The position numbers were made by a program, and so were the translations under genes. Below the pieces are notes generated by a model. It saw nothing but the letters and a program-made list of their open reading frames with translations, made no database searches and was not told the origin of the DNA. 48,982 nt of DNA from an uncultured bacterium. Its GTDB lineage: Bacteria; Bacillota; Clostridia; Lachnospirales; Lachnospiraceae. Where the stretch lies: positions 1 through 48,982 of the forward strand of contig CAJMON010000017.1 of the NCBI GenBank assembly GCA_905214955.1, written 5' to 3'. The number at the start of each line of letters is the position of its first letter. The stretch's first letter is position 1. Below, piece by piece: positions 1 to 8,101 of this stretch.

Positions 1-14
1 ATCCCATGCCGCTC

Positions 15-43
15 TTGCTTTTTTTTCGTCTGGGAATTATAAT
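15..43 (+). promoter_or_regulatory. Candidate sigma-A promoter upstream of the DUF362 gene
   Basis: TTGCTT at 15-20 and TATAAT at 38-43 are separated by 17 bases, matching a sigma-A promoter with a perfect -10. Transcription would begin near position 50, just before the hairpin at 61-79, and continue into the DUF362 gene. The -35 is only a partial match. Confidence 0.4.
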
Positions 44-57
44 CGAAACAAGTAGAA

Positions 58-87
58 AAGGCGGATTTTTAAAATCCGCTTTCTTTG
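58..87 (+). terminator. Hairpin with T-rich tail (terminator or leader attenuator)
   Basis: GCGGATTT and AAATCCGC (61-79) form an 8-bp stem with a 3-base loop, followed by TTTCTTT. It may be the terminator of a gene left of the window. Because a promoter-like sequence lies just upstream, it could instead attenuate transcription into the next gene. Confidence 0.5.
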
Positions 88-139
88 TCATTGGAAAGAC
101 TGTAGAAAAGATATGAGACAGCTGGAGGTGAAAGAAACT

Positions 140-1246
140 ATGGAAAAAAATGAACTACTGATGACTTATGGAACCGATTATAAAGAGATGACCAAAAGGC
201 TGCTGGAAGAAGCAGATCTGATTGGACGGATTCCGGGAAACGACAGCCTCATCGGGATTAAGCCCAATCTGGTATCCGGTTCGGATGCCTCCTGGGGAGC
301 CACGACCCACACAGAAGTGGTGGCAGGAATTCTGGAATATTTACAGGAAAAAGGCTGCAAAAGGCTGGTGATTCTGGAGGGCTCCTGGGTAGGAGACAAG
401 ACAGAAGAAGTGATGCAGATCTGCGGCTACGACAGGCTGTGTGAAACCTACCAGGTACCATTCTGGGATATGCAGAAAGATCAGGGCCAGGTGCGGGAAT
501 GCGGCGGTATGGAGCTGTCCGTGTGCAGCAAGGTAAGCCTTGTGGATTTCCTCATCAATGTGCCTGTCCTGAAAGGACACTGCCAGACCAAGATCACCTG
601 TGCCCTGAAAAATATGAAGGGGCTGATTCCCAACAAAGAAAAAAGAAGATTTCATTCCCTGGGGCTTCATAAGCCCATTGCCCACTTAAATGCAGGTATC
701 CACCAGGATTTTATTGTGGTGGACAACATCTGCGGGGACTTGGATTTTGAAGACGGAGGAAATCCCGTAGTGACCAACCGGGTGATTGCGGCAGCAGATC
801 CCGTGCTGTGTGACACCTTTGTCTGCCGCCTGCTGGGGTATGAGGTGGAAGAAGTGCCCTATATTCCCCTGGCAGAAGAGCTGGGCGTTGGAAGCACGGA
901 TCTGGCTCATGCCAGGATCACGGAGCTCAACAGCCCAGAGGAGCAGCAGGATTTATCCGGGCGGGAACGAAAGATCGTTGCCCTGGAAGATGCGGTGGAA
1001 GAAGTGGATTCCTGCAGTGCCTGCTATGGATATCTGATACCGGCGCTGGAAAAGTTAAGACAGGAAGGACTTCTGGAAAAACTGGATACCAGGATCTGCA
1101 TCGGACAGGGATACCGGGAACAGACCGGAGAACTGGGGGTTGGAAACTGTACCCGGAAATTTACACACAGCATCAAAGGATGTCCGCCTACGGAAGGAGA
1201 GATTTATGCTTTCCTGAAGGAATATATCGAAAAAAAGAAATCGTAA
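140..1246 (+). CDS. DUF362 domain-containing protein
   Basis: A 368-residue protein of the DUF362 family, whose biochemical role is not established; many relatives carry ferredoxin-like clusters. Seen here: the N-terminal motif IGIKPNLV at about residues 38-45, the central segment around VPVLKGHCQTKITCALKN near residue 150, and ADPVLCDTFVCRLLGY near residue 225. The C-terminal part has scattered cysteines (CSACYG and CTRKF regions) but no classic 4Fe-4S ferredoxin CxxCxxCxxxCP repeat. The start at 140 is preferred because GGAGGTG lies at 124-130; an upstream in-frame ATG at 113 has no such site. A decayed fragment of another DUF362-type gene lies in this window after pyrD. Family assignment is firm; function is unknown. 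Confidence 0.8.
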   Translation: MEKNELLMTYGTDYKEMTKRLLEEADLIGRIPGNDSLIGIKPNLVSGSDASWGATTHTEVVAGILEYLQEKGCKRLVILEGSWVGDKTEEVMQICGYDRLCETYQVPFWDMQKDQGQVRECGGMELSVCSKVSLVDFLINVPVLKGHCQTKITCALKNMKGLIPNKEKRRFHSLGLHKPIAHLNAGIHQDFIVVDNICGDLDFEDGGNPVVTNRVIAAADPVLCDTFVCRLLGYEVEEVPYIPLAEELGVGSTDLAHARITELNSPEEQQDLSGRERKIVALEDAVEEVDSCSACYGYLIPALEKLRQEGLLEKLDTRICIGQGYREQTGELGVGNCTRKFTHSIKGCPPTEGEIYAFLKEYIEKKKS

Positions 1247-1256
1247 AGAGGTGCAT

Positions 1257-1751
1257 ATGAAAGTAATGAAAAAGACACAGGAAGTATCCAGGCAGCTGGT
1301 GCTTTTCCTGATTGCTCTGGTCTGCCTGGCAGCGGCGGCAGGATGTGTGGTGGTTTGGTTTGGCGTGATTCATTCCAAAACCTGCACGCTGGAAGTTCCA
1401 TTTGCAGAAGGAGATGAATGGGAATATTCTATTGAAGAGGTGACAGAAAAAGACCGGTATTACCAGATTGACGGCTGGGCAGGAAGAAATGGACAGGATG
1501 TCACCCTGTTTGACACCAGCATTCTGCTGAAAAGAGAGGAAGATACGGAATATTATCTGCTAAGCACAGAGATGCGGCAGAAGCCAGAGCTTGGAGGAGA
1601 AGTGGGACATAATTTTTCCAACGGCGGTTTCTGTGCTGCCATTCGGAAAAAAGATCTGAAAGAAAAGGGAAATTATCAGGTGTATATCTGGTACAAAAAT
1701 GATGGAAATAATGTGATCATTCCCACAGACACATATGTAAAGGTGAAGTGA
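1257..1751 (+). CDS. Hypothetical membrane-anchored protein
   Basis: A 164-residue protein with one N-terminal hydrophobic segment (about residues 14-36), so probably an uncleaved anchor or signal peptide with the remaining ~125 residues outside the cell. The outer part is polar and beta-rich looking, with no motif I recognise. The ATG at 1257 follows AAAGAGGTG; a GTG at 1251 is in frame but lies inside that site, and an ATG at 1266 is also possible. Its stop TGA overlaps the ATG of the next gene by one base, so the two are translationally coupled and probably act together in the envelope. No function can be assigned from sequence alone. Confidence 0.65.
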   Translation: MKVMKKTQEVSRQLVLFLIALVCLAAAAGCVVVWFGVIHSKTCTLEVPFAEGDEWEYSIEEVTEKDRYYQIDGWAGRNGQDVTLFDTSILLKREEDTEYYLLSTEMRQKPELGGEVGHNFSNGGFCAAIRKKDLKEKGNYQVYIWYKNDGNNVIIPTDTYVKVK

Positions 1752-3082
1752 TGGAAAAAAAGAGAAGACGGGAATTTATGGTATTGTTTCTGCTGATTTT
1801 TGCAGTACATATTTTTATGGAAATTGATTTTAACGATGACCAGGTCTATACAGGGATTATCCGTAAAAAAGATTTGTGGCAGACGCTGGTATATTCTTAC
1901 GAGTCCGGAAGAGAGCTGTTCTGCCGGTACTGGTACAGCGTTCTGTATGGTTTCCTTAGGAAATTTGCAGGAGGCTTTTTGTGGAAACCGGTGATGGCAG
2001 GATTTTACACCATGATTCCGGTGTGCATTTACAAACTGTTTGGAGAAGACAGAAGTAAACGAAGCACGGCAGTGGTGGCAGGCGCCATTCTGCTCCTGAT
2101 GCCTATGAGCTTTATGGGAGAAACGGGCTGGCTTTCCACGGCAGTGGTTTATGTTCCGCCAGTGGCTTTTGCCCTGTGCGGCGCCCTTGGTATGGCGAAA
2201 GCAGTGAGAGGAGATCATCTGGCGGTATGGGAATATCCCTGGTATCTGTTCTGTGTGTATTTGGGATGTGCTCATGAACAGCTGTCCGCGCTGCTTGCCT
2301 GCCTGTTTGTTATGGTATTGGCAGATGAACTTTTTTTGCAGAAAAAGAGGGGACGATGTCTGATATTTCCGGTGCTTTTGTTCCTCACATCAGCATACCA
2401 GCTGTTTGTGGCAATGACCTGGCCGGCAAATGAAGAGCGGGTTCTTCGGGAGACAAAGTTCTTTTTTCCAAACTACGGAACGCTGAATATCATTGAAAAA
2501 ATCTATCTGGCATTTCAGGAAACCTTCCGGGTGATGTTCCGGGATCGGTGGCTGGTGCCGCTGGTACTGTCTCTGGTAATCGGGGGATTTTTGTGGCAGA
2601 AGTATCAGGAACGGCTCTACCGGGTTCTGGCAGTGGTGCCGGCTGGCATCTGCCTGGTGCTTGGACCGTTTCAGCAGATTCTTTCCAGAGGTTTCCCACA
2701 GCTTGTGCAGCTGTTTCAGGTAAACATTGCAGTGGATACCATTGATGATTCCCTGGGGTATCTGGCTATGGCCGGGGGCGTGTGGTTTATTGGAAATCTT
2801 CTGATAAATCTGTATCTGATCTGGGGAAACCGGGAAAAGACCTGGCTTTCTCAGCTGATTCTTCTGGGCGGATTCTGCACCCGGTGGATCATGGGACTTT
2901 CTGCATCCTTGTATGCGTCCAGACAGCGGACATTTTTCGTTCTGTATATCTGTATGGGCATCCTGATTTATCAGGTATGGCAGGAAGCGGAAAAAGAAGG
3001 GCAGCGCCATGCAGGGGCAATGGAAAAAGGCATTCTGGCAGCAGCAGTGCTGGGGTACCTGGAGTGGTTTGCCTGCGTATAA
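1751..3082 (+). CDS. Polytopic membrane protein, DUF6056/GT-C-like
   Basis: A 443-residue integral membrane protein with about ten hydrophobic segments. Near the N terminus, after the first segment, it has FNDDQVYTGI, resembling the acidic first external loop of GT-C glycosyltransferase-like and DUF6056 proteins. A conserved-looking CAHEQLSALLACLFV segment lies near residue 175. This suggests, without proving, a role in transferring or polymerising surface sugars from lipid-linked donors. The ATG at 1751 overlaps the preceding stop and is preceded by AAAGGTGAAG; the in-frame GTG at 1748 is less likely. It is coupled to the single-pass protein upstream and followed by another small membrane protein. 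Substrate unknown. Confidence 0.6.
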   Translation: MEKKRRREFMVLFLLIFAVHIFMEIDFNDDQVYTGIIRKKDLWQTLVYSYESGRELFCRYWYSVLYGFLRKFAGGFLWKPVMAGFYTMIPVCIYKLFGEDRSKRSTAVVAGAILLLMPMSFMGETGWLSTAVVYVPPVAFALCGALGMAKAVRGDHLAVWEYPWYLFCVYLGCAHEQLSALLACLFVMVLADELFLQKKRGRCLIFPVLLFLTSAYQLFVAMTWPANEERVLRETKFFFPNYGTLNIIEKIYLAFQETFRVMFRDRWLVPLVLSLVIGGFLWQKYQERLYRVLAVVPAGICLVLGPFQQILSRGFPQLVQLFQVNIAVDTIDDSLGYLAMAGGVWFIGNLLINLYLIWGNREKTWLSQLILLGGFCTRWIMGLSASLYASRQRTFFVLYICMGILIYQVWQEAEKEGQRHAGAMEKGILAAAVLGYLEWFACV

Positions 3083-3112
3083 CACAAAGACAAGAAAGGG
3101 GTGGAAAAGAAC

Positions 3113-3529
3113 ATGAAACAGAAAAAAAGCAGGGAAGAAAAGAAAAAGATCAGGAAGGGGATTTTTGCCGCGTCCATCGTACTCATTGTGGTGGTGCTTG
3201 GATTTATGATCTGGTGTGCTATGGAAGGTTTTGCGGCAGATGTATTTTACTATGTGCCCATCGGTGTATTTCTGGTGGTTTTCTGCTTCCTTACGGATTA
3301 TTTGGAACCGAAGCTGTGCGGCGAAATGGATGACCTGACAGAGGCACAGAAAGCGGCGTATAAGCGCTTTGTGGTGCTGGATGTGATTGGATACGTGGGA
3401 TTGGTATTCTTTATGATAAGTCTGAATACCTTTGGCAGCATGGGACTTTTGGGAGTGGCCGTTTATGTGGTGACCACAAAACCGAGAAAAGAGGCAAGAC
3501 AGATCTTCTACGGAAACCGGGAAGACTGA
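3113..3529 (+). CDS. Hypothetical small membrane protein, about four TM segments
   Basis: A 138-residue protein with a strongly basic N terminus (KQKKSREEKKKIRK) and about four hydrophobic segments near residues 16-36, 44-62, 84-104 and 107-121. The basic start and short loops predict an inside N terminus. The ATG at 3113 is chosen because AAGGGGTGG lies about 10 bases upstream; the GTG at 3101 falls within that site. It sits 30 bases after the DUF6056-like gene and 28 bases before the GH112 phosphorylase, so it is probably in the same transcript. No family function is recognised. Confidence 0.6.
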   Translation: MKQKKSREEKKKIRKGIFAASIVLIVVVLGFMIWCAMEGFAADVFYYVPIGVFLVVFCFLTDYLEPKLCGEMDDLTEAQKAAYKRFVVLDVIGYVGLVFFMISLNTFGSMGLLGVAVYVVTTKPRKEARQIFYGNRED

Positions 3530-3557
3530 AAAGAAAAATATGGAGGAGGAAACAGCT

Positions 3558-5717
3558 ATGGACAGAAACGAAACAGGAAGAGTGACCATTCCAACCGATG
3601 TGGATATGGTGCCCCAGACCCTGAATGTGCTGAAGCTTTGGGGGGCAGATGCTATCCGGGATTGTGACGGAACGGAATTTCCAGCGGAACTGGCAGATAC
3701 CGGTGCGAAGATTTATGCCACTTATTACACCACACGGAAAGACAATGCATGGGCAAAGGCTCATCCGGAAGAGATTCAGCAGTGCTATGTAATGACGGGA
3801 TTTTACACGGCAGAGGAGGGCGCACTTTCCATTCCCCTGTTAAAAGGGATCAGTCCAGAACTGATGCAGGTCAATGACCGGGATGACATTAAAAGATGGT
3901 GGGAAGTCATGGACCGCACCGTCGGAGAGCCGCTTTCGCCGGATGCGTGGACGTACAAAGATGGAATCGTAACCATTGAAAAGCCGGCAGCTTACCACGA
4001 TTATACGGTAAGTTTTCTGGCATATCTGATCTGGGATCCGGTACATATGTACAATGCAGTCACCAATGACTGGAAAGATTTTGAACACCAGTTGACATTT
4101 GATGTGCGTCAGCCAAAAACCAGAGAACATTCCAAAGAGCGTCTGCGGAAGTTTATTAAGGATCATCCCTATGTGAATGTGATCCGCTACACCACCTTTT
4201 TCCATCAGTTTACCCTGATTTTTGATGAACTGAAAAGAGAAAAATATGTGGACTGGTACGGCTATTCTGCATCGGTAAGCCCTTATATTCTGGAGCAGTT
4301 TGAAAAAGAAGCAGGATACCGGTTCCGTCCGGAATTTATCATTGACCAGGGCTATTACAACAATCAGTACCGGGTTCCCAGCAAGGAATATCAGGATTTT
4401 ATGGCATTTCAGAGAAGAGAAGTGGCAGCCCTTGCAAAAGAGCTGGTGGACATTACCCATGAGATGGGCTTAGAGGCCATGATGTTTTTGGGAGACCATT
4501 GGATTGGAACGGAACCCTACATGCCGGAATTTGCCAGCATTGGCCTGGATGCTGTGGTAGGCAGTGTGGGAAATGGAAGTACCCTGCGCCTCATCAGCGA
4601 TATTCCGGGAGTGCGTTATACGGAAGGACGTTTTCTGCCCTACTTTTTCCCGGACACCTTCCATGAGGGAGGAAATCCGGTAAAAGAAGCGGAAGAAAAC
4701 TGGGTGACTGCCAGAAGAGCCATTCTGCGAAGCCCCATTGACCGCATCGGCTATGGCGGATATCTGAAGCTGGCCATGGAATTTCCGGATTTTATGGAGT
4801 ATATTAAACGGGTGTGCCAGGAATTTCGGGAACTGTATGAAAACATCAAGGGAACCACACCTTACTGCGCAAAGACAGTGGCAGTCTTAAACTGCTGGGG
4901 AAAACTGCGATCCTGGGGATGCCATATGGTGCACCACGCCTTATATTATAAGACCAATTACAGCTATGCCGGAATCATCGAGGCTCTGTCCGGCGCGCCT
5001 TTTGATGTGCGTTTTATCAGTTTCCAGGATATCAAAGACAATCCGGAAATTCTGAAGGATGTGGATGTACTCTTAAACATCGGAGACGGAGATACCGCCC
5101 ATACCGGAGGCATTTGGTGGGAAGATCCGGATATTCAGACAGCGGTGAAAAAATTTGTATATGAAGGCGGCGGTTTCATCGGTGTAGGAGAGCCAGGCGG
5201 ACATCAGTATCAGGGCCGTTATCTCCAGCTTGGAAAGGTGTTAGGTGTGGAGAAAGAAACCGGCCTGACATTAAATTACGACAAGTACAACTGGGAAGAA
5301 AAGAAAGAGCACTTTATCTTGGAAGATGTGACAGAAGCGATTGATTTCGGGGAAGGGAAAAAATCCATTTATGCCCTGGAAGGCACGGACATTCTGGTAC
5401 AGAGAGAAAAAGAAGTGCAGATGGCCATTCATGAAGAAGGAAAAGGCCGTGGCGTTTACATCAGCGGCCTGCCCTACAGTCCGGAAAATGCAAGGCTTTT
5501 GTATCGCAGTATTTTGTGGGCTTCCCATGGAGAAGATCTGGTGCATACCTGGTTCAGCACCAACCCCAATGTGGAAGTTCATGCTTATCCGAAAAATGGA
5601 AAATACTGCGTGGTAAACAATACCTATGAGACGCAGAAGACGACTGTTTATACAGAAAATGGAAATCATTTTGAAACAGAACTGGCAGGCGGCGGAATCT
5701 GCTGGTACAAGATGTAA
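3558..5717 (+). CDS. gnpA: 1,3-beta-galactosyl-N-acetylhexosamine phosphorylase (GH112)
   Basis: A 719-residue cytosolic glycoside phosphorylase of family GH112. The family cleaves galacto-N-biose or lacto-N-biose (some members beta-1,4-galactosyl-rhamnose) with phosphate, giving galactose 1-phosphate and the free amino sugar. The N-terminal GRVTIPTDVDMVPQTLNVLK and the central FLGDHWIGTEPY are typical. The Asp in the latter is residue 313 with the start chosen here, in the place of the proton-donor Asp reported for the bifidobacterial enzyme. A C-terminal segment with GGGFIGVGEPGGHQYQG fits the glutamine-amidotransferase-like domain of the family. The ATG at 3558 follows GGAGGAGG. No sugar transporter or galactose-pathway gene lies beside it. 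Discriminating lacto-N-biose from galactosyl-rhamnose specificity needs alignment. Confidence 0.9.
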   Translation: MDRNETGRVTIPTDVDMVPQTLNVLKLWGADAIRDCDGTEFPAELADTGAKIYATYYTTRKDNAWAKAHPEEIQQCYVMTGFYTAEEGALSIPLLKGISPELMQVNDRDDIKRWWEVMDRTVGEPLSPDAWTYKDGIVTIEKPAAYHDYTVSFLAYLIWDPVHMYNAVTNDWKDFEHQLTFDVRQPKTREHSKERLRKFIKDHPYVNVIRYTTFFHQFTLIFDELKREKYVDWYGYSASVSPYILEQFEKEAGYRFRPEFIIDQGYYNNQYRVPSKEYQDFMAFQRREVAALAKELVDITHEMGLEAMMFLGDHWIGTEPYMPEFASIGLDAVVGSVGNGSTLRLISDIPGVRYTEGRFLPYFFPDTFHEGGNPVKEAEENWVTARRAILRSPIDRIGYGGYLKLAMEFPDFMEYIKRVCQEFRELYENIKGTTPYCAKTVAVLNCWGKLRSWGCHMVHHALYYKTNYSYAGIIEALSGAPFDVRFISFQDIKDNPEILKDVDVLLNIGDGDTAHTGGIWWEDPDIQTAVKKFVYEGGGFIGVGEPGGHQYQGRYLQLGKVLGVEKETGLTLNYDKYNWEEKKEHFILEDVTEAIDFGEGKKSIYALEGTDILVQREKEVQMAIHEEGKGRGVYISGLPYSPENARLLYRSILWASHGEDLVHTWFSTNPNVEVHAYPKNGKYCVVNNTYETQKTTVYTENGNHFETELAGGGICWYKM

Positions 5718-5752
5718 AAAGACAGGCGGAATTTCAGAAAGAAGGGGAAACT

Positions 5753-7306
5753 ATGGCAGTACAGGTTACGGTAGAAGAAGCGGGGAAACAAACCAAGATT
5801 TCCCTAGAAAAAGGACAGAGCATCCTGGATACACTGACAAAACAGGGGATTTATGTCAGTGCTGCCTGCGGTGGAAAGGGCAGATGCGGAAAATGCAAAA
5901 TCCAGGTGACAGAAGGAACGCTTCCGGTGACAAAGGGGGATGCGCAGAAGCTGTCAGAAGAAGAGCTTGCATCCGGTATCCGGTTATCCTGTCTGGCATT
6001 TCCAGAGGAGGACTGCAAGATCCGGCTTCTGGCTCAGCAGGACGAGAACTTTGATGTGCTTTCCAAAGAAGTGGAAAGCCCTATGACAGCAGAAAGCGGC
6101 TATGGCATTGCCGTGGATATTGGAACCACCACACTGGCTATGGTTCTGGTGGGACTGGACAGCAAAAAGATCTTGAAATCCTATTCTGCGGTGAACAGGC
6201 AGAGGGCTTACGGGGCAGACGTGATTTCCAGAATCCAGGCGTCAAATGATGGGAAAAAAGAAGAACTTAAGCGCTGCATCCGGGAGGACCTGCAAAAAGG
6301 AGTCAGAAGCCTGACTTCCATGGGAAATTTAAAGCCGGAGCAGATCAAAAAAATAACCATCGGGGGAAATACCACCATGGGCCATCTTCTCATGGGATTT
6401 TCCTGCAAAAATCTGGGAGTCTATCCTTTTATTCCGGTGAATATCAGCACCATTACTGGAAGCTTTGAAGAGATTCTTGGGAAGATGGAAGGAGCGCCAG
6501 CGTGTCCTGTGATCCTGCTTCCCGGAATTTCCACTTATGTGGGAGGAGATATTTTATCCGGGCTTCTTTCCTGCGGCTTTGATGAAAAAGAACCAACCGC
6601 TCTTCTGGTGGATCTTGGAACCAACGGAGAGATGGCAGTGGGAAACCAGAACCGGATTCTGGTAACGTCTACGGCGGCAGGGCCTGCTTTTGAAGGCGGA
6701 AACATTTCCTGCGGAATGGGCAGTGTGGCCGGAGCTATCTGCAATGTGGATCTCACTGACGGCACCACAAAGGTACAAACCATTGGAAACAAGCCGCCAG
6801 AAGGCTTATGCGGAACCGGTGTGATTGAGACCGTCTCAGAACTGGTAAAGGAAGGATACGTGGATGAAACAGGGCATTTGGAAGAGCCGTACTTTAAGAG
6901 TGGATTTCCCTTGGGAACCAATTCAAGAGGAGAGACCATCACCTTTACCCAGAAAGATGTGCGGGAGATTCAGCTGGCAAAATCAGCAGTGCGGGCAGGC
7001 ATCGAAACCCTGTTGAAACGCTTTGGCGCGGGATATGAGGACGTGGATGCGGTGTATTTGGCAGGGGGCTTCGGTTTTCACATGGACCAGAAAAAGGCAG
7101 TTTCCATCGGCCTTTTGCCGAAAGAGCTGGAGAAAAAACTGGTGACGGTGGGAAACAGTTCCCTGGCAGGAGCGGTGCGGTATCTCACAGATGAAACGGC
7201 ACCGGAGCGGTGCGCCAAGATTCTTGACCGGGCGTCAGAAGTGGAGCTGTCTACCGACAGTGCCTTTAATGAATTTTATATGGATTATATGTATTTTGAA
7301 GAATAG
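5753..7306 (+). CDS. ASKHA-domain [2Fe-2S] protein (corrinoid reductive activator-like, DUF4445)
   Basis: A 517-residue protein with an N-terminal plant-type ferredoxin domain (Cys39, Cys45, Cys48 and Cys80 in the C-x5-C-x2-C...C pattern) and a large ASKHA ATPase-type domain. The ATPase region has AVDIGTTTLAMVLV (about residue 119), LLVDLGTNGEMAVG, a glycine-rich NISCGMGSVAGAI and AGGFGFHMD near the C terminus. Characterised relatives (RACo, RamA-like) use ATP to drive low-potential reduction of inactive Co(II) corrinoid in methyltransferase proteins. No corrinoid protein or methyltransferase gene is visible nearby, so its partner lies elsewhere or differs. It starts 35 bases after the GH112 gene at an ATG preceded by GAAGGGGAAA. 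Architecture is certain; the substrate is inferred from the family. Confidence 0.85.
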   Translation: MAVQVTVEEAGKQTKISLEKGQSILDTLTKQGIYVSAACGGKGRCGKCKIQVTEGTLPVTKGDAQKLSEEELASGIRLSCLAFPEEDCKIRLLAQQDENFDVLSKEVESPMTAESGYGIAVDIGTTTLAMVLVGLDSKKILKSYSAVNRQRAYGADVISRIQASNDGKKEELKRCIREDLQKGVRSLTSMGNLKPEQIKKITIGGNTTMGHLLMGFSCKNLGVYPFIPVNISTITGSFEEILGKMEGAPACPVILLPGISTYVGGDILSGLLSCGFDEKEPTALLVDLGTNGEMAVGNQNRILVTSTAAGPAFEGGNISCGMGSVAGAICNVDLTDGTTKVQTIGNKPPEGLCGTGVIETVSELVKEGYVDETGHLEEPYFKSGFPLGTNSRGETITFTQKDVREIQLAKSAVRAGIETLLKRFGAGYEDVDAVYLAGGFGFHMDQKKAVSIGLLPKELEKKLVTVGNSSLAGAVRYLTDETAPERCAKILDRASEVELSTDSAFNEFYMDYMYFEE

Positions 7307-7348
7307 CTGTGCATAGAATCAGATGACGGAAAAACAGGCGGCTGCCGG

Positions 7349-8086
7349 ATGAGAGAAGAAAATAGGGAAAGGCCGGTACTGGTCTGCACTGCGGGAATTC
7401 TGGTGCTGTACCTGGTTCTTGGCATTTTGGCAGGAGGCCGGGAGGGCGTCCGGGAAGCCGGTGATCTGGTAGAAGGGACTGTAAGAAAAGAGCAGTCTGC
7501 TGCAGAAACGGATTCGGAGATTCATGAAGAGGCGCCGAAGGTGGCGCTGACTTTTGATGATGGCCCCCATCCGGTGTGGACAGAGAAGCTTTTGGATGGG
7601 TTGAAGGAGCGAGGAATTCATGCCACCTTTTTTCTCATTGGAAGCAACATTCCGGGAAATGAAGAACTGGTAAAGCGGATGGAAGAAGAAGGCCATCTCA
7701 TCGGAAATCACACCTACAGCCATGTGAAAATGGATTCCATGGACATTCTGGCAGATCAGGAAGAGCTGGAGAAAACCAACAGTCTGGTAAAGGCCATTAC
7801 TGGGAAAAATACGGAATACATCCGCCCGCCTTTTGGAGCCTGGAACAAAGAGATGGAACATGCCATGGATGTGTTTTCTGTGCTGTGGGATGTGGATACT
7901 TTAGACTGGACCACCTGCAATGTCCAGGAAATTGTAAAGCGGGGAGTTCAGGATACCAAAGACGGAGACATTATCCTGATGCATGACTGTTATGAGTCTT
8001 CGGTGGAAGCTGCCCTGGAGATTGCAGACATTCTGACTGCACAGGGATATGAATTTGTGACGGCAGATGAAATGATTCTGGACTAA
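7349..8086 (+). CDS. Polysaccharide deacetylase (NodB-type, CE4), membrane-anchored
   Basis: A 245-residue protein with an N-terminal membrane anchor (about residues 10-30) and an extracellular NodB domain. Family members remove N-acetyl groups from cell-wall sugars, commonly peptidoglycan. All signature motifs are present: LTFDDGPHP with Asp70 and Asp71, HTYSH with metal ligands His121 and His125, RPPFG at 159-163, DVDTLDW, and the catalytic-His motif ILMHD with His212. The linker between anchor and domain is short and charged. The start at ATG 7349 has only a weak ribosome site (GGCGG), but no better one is in frame. Deacetylation of peptidoglycan, related to lysozyme resistance or spore cortex, is inference. 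Confidence 0.87.
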   Translation: MREENRERPVLVCTAGILVLYLVLGILAGGREGVREAGDLVEGTVRKEQSAAETDSEIHEEAPKVALTFDDGPHPVWTEKLLDGLKERGIHATFFLIGSNIPGNEELVKRMEEEGHLIGNHTYSHVKMDSMDILADQEELEKTNSLVKAITGKNTEYIRPPFGAWNKEMEHAMDVFSVLWDVDTLDWTTCNVQEIVKRGVQDTKDGDIILMHDCYESSVEAALEIADILTAQGYEFVTADEMILD

Positions 8087-8101
8087 AAGGAGTAAAACAC
8101 A

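Noticed and set aside
2390..3589. Long open frame (399 codons) on the minus strand
   Set aside because: It runs opposite to two membrane-protein genes with good ribosome sites; the translation is rich in His, Gln and Cys and shows no family features, so it is a shadow frame.
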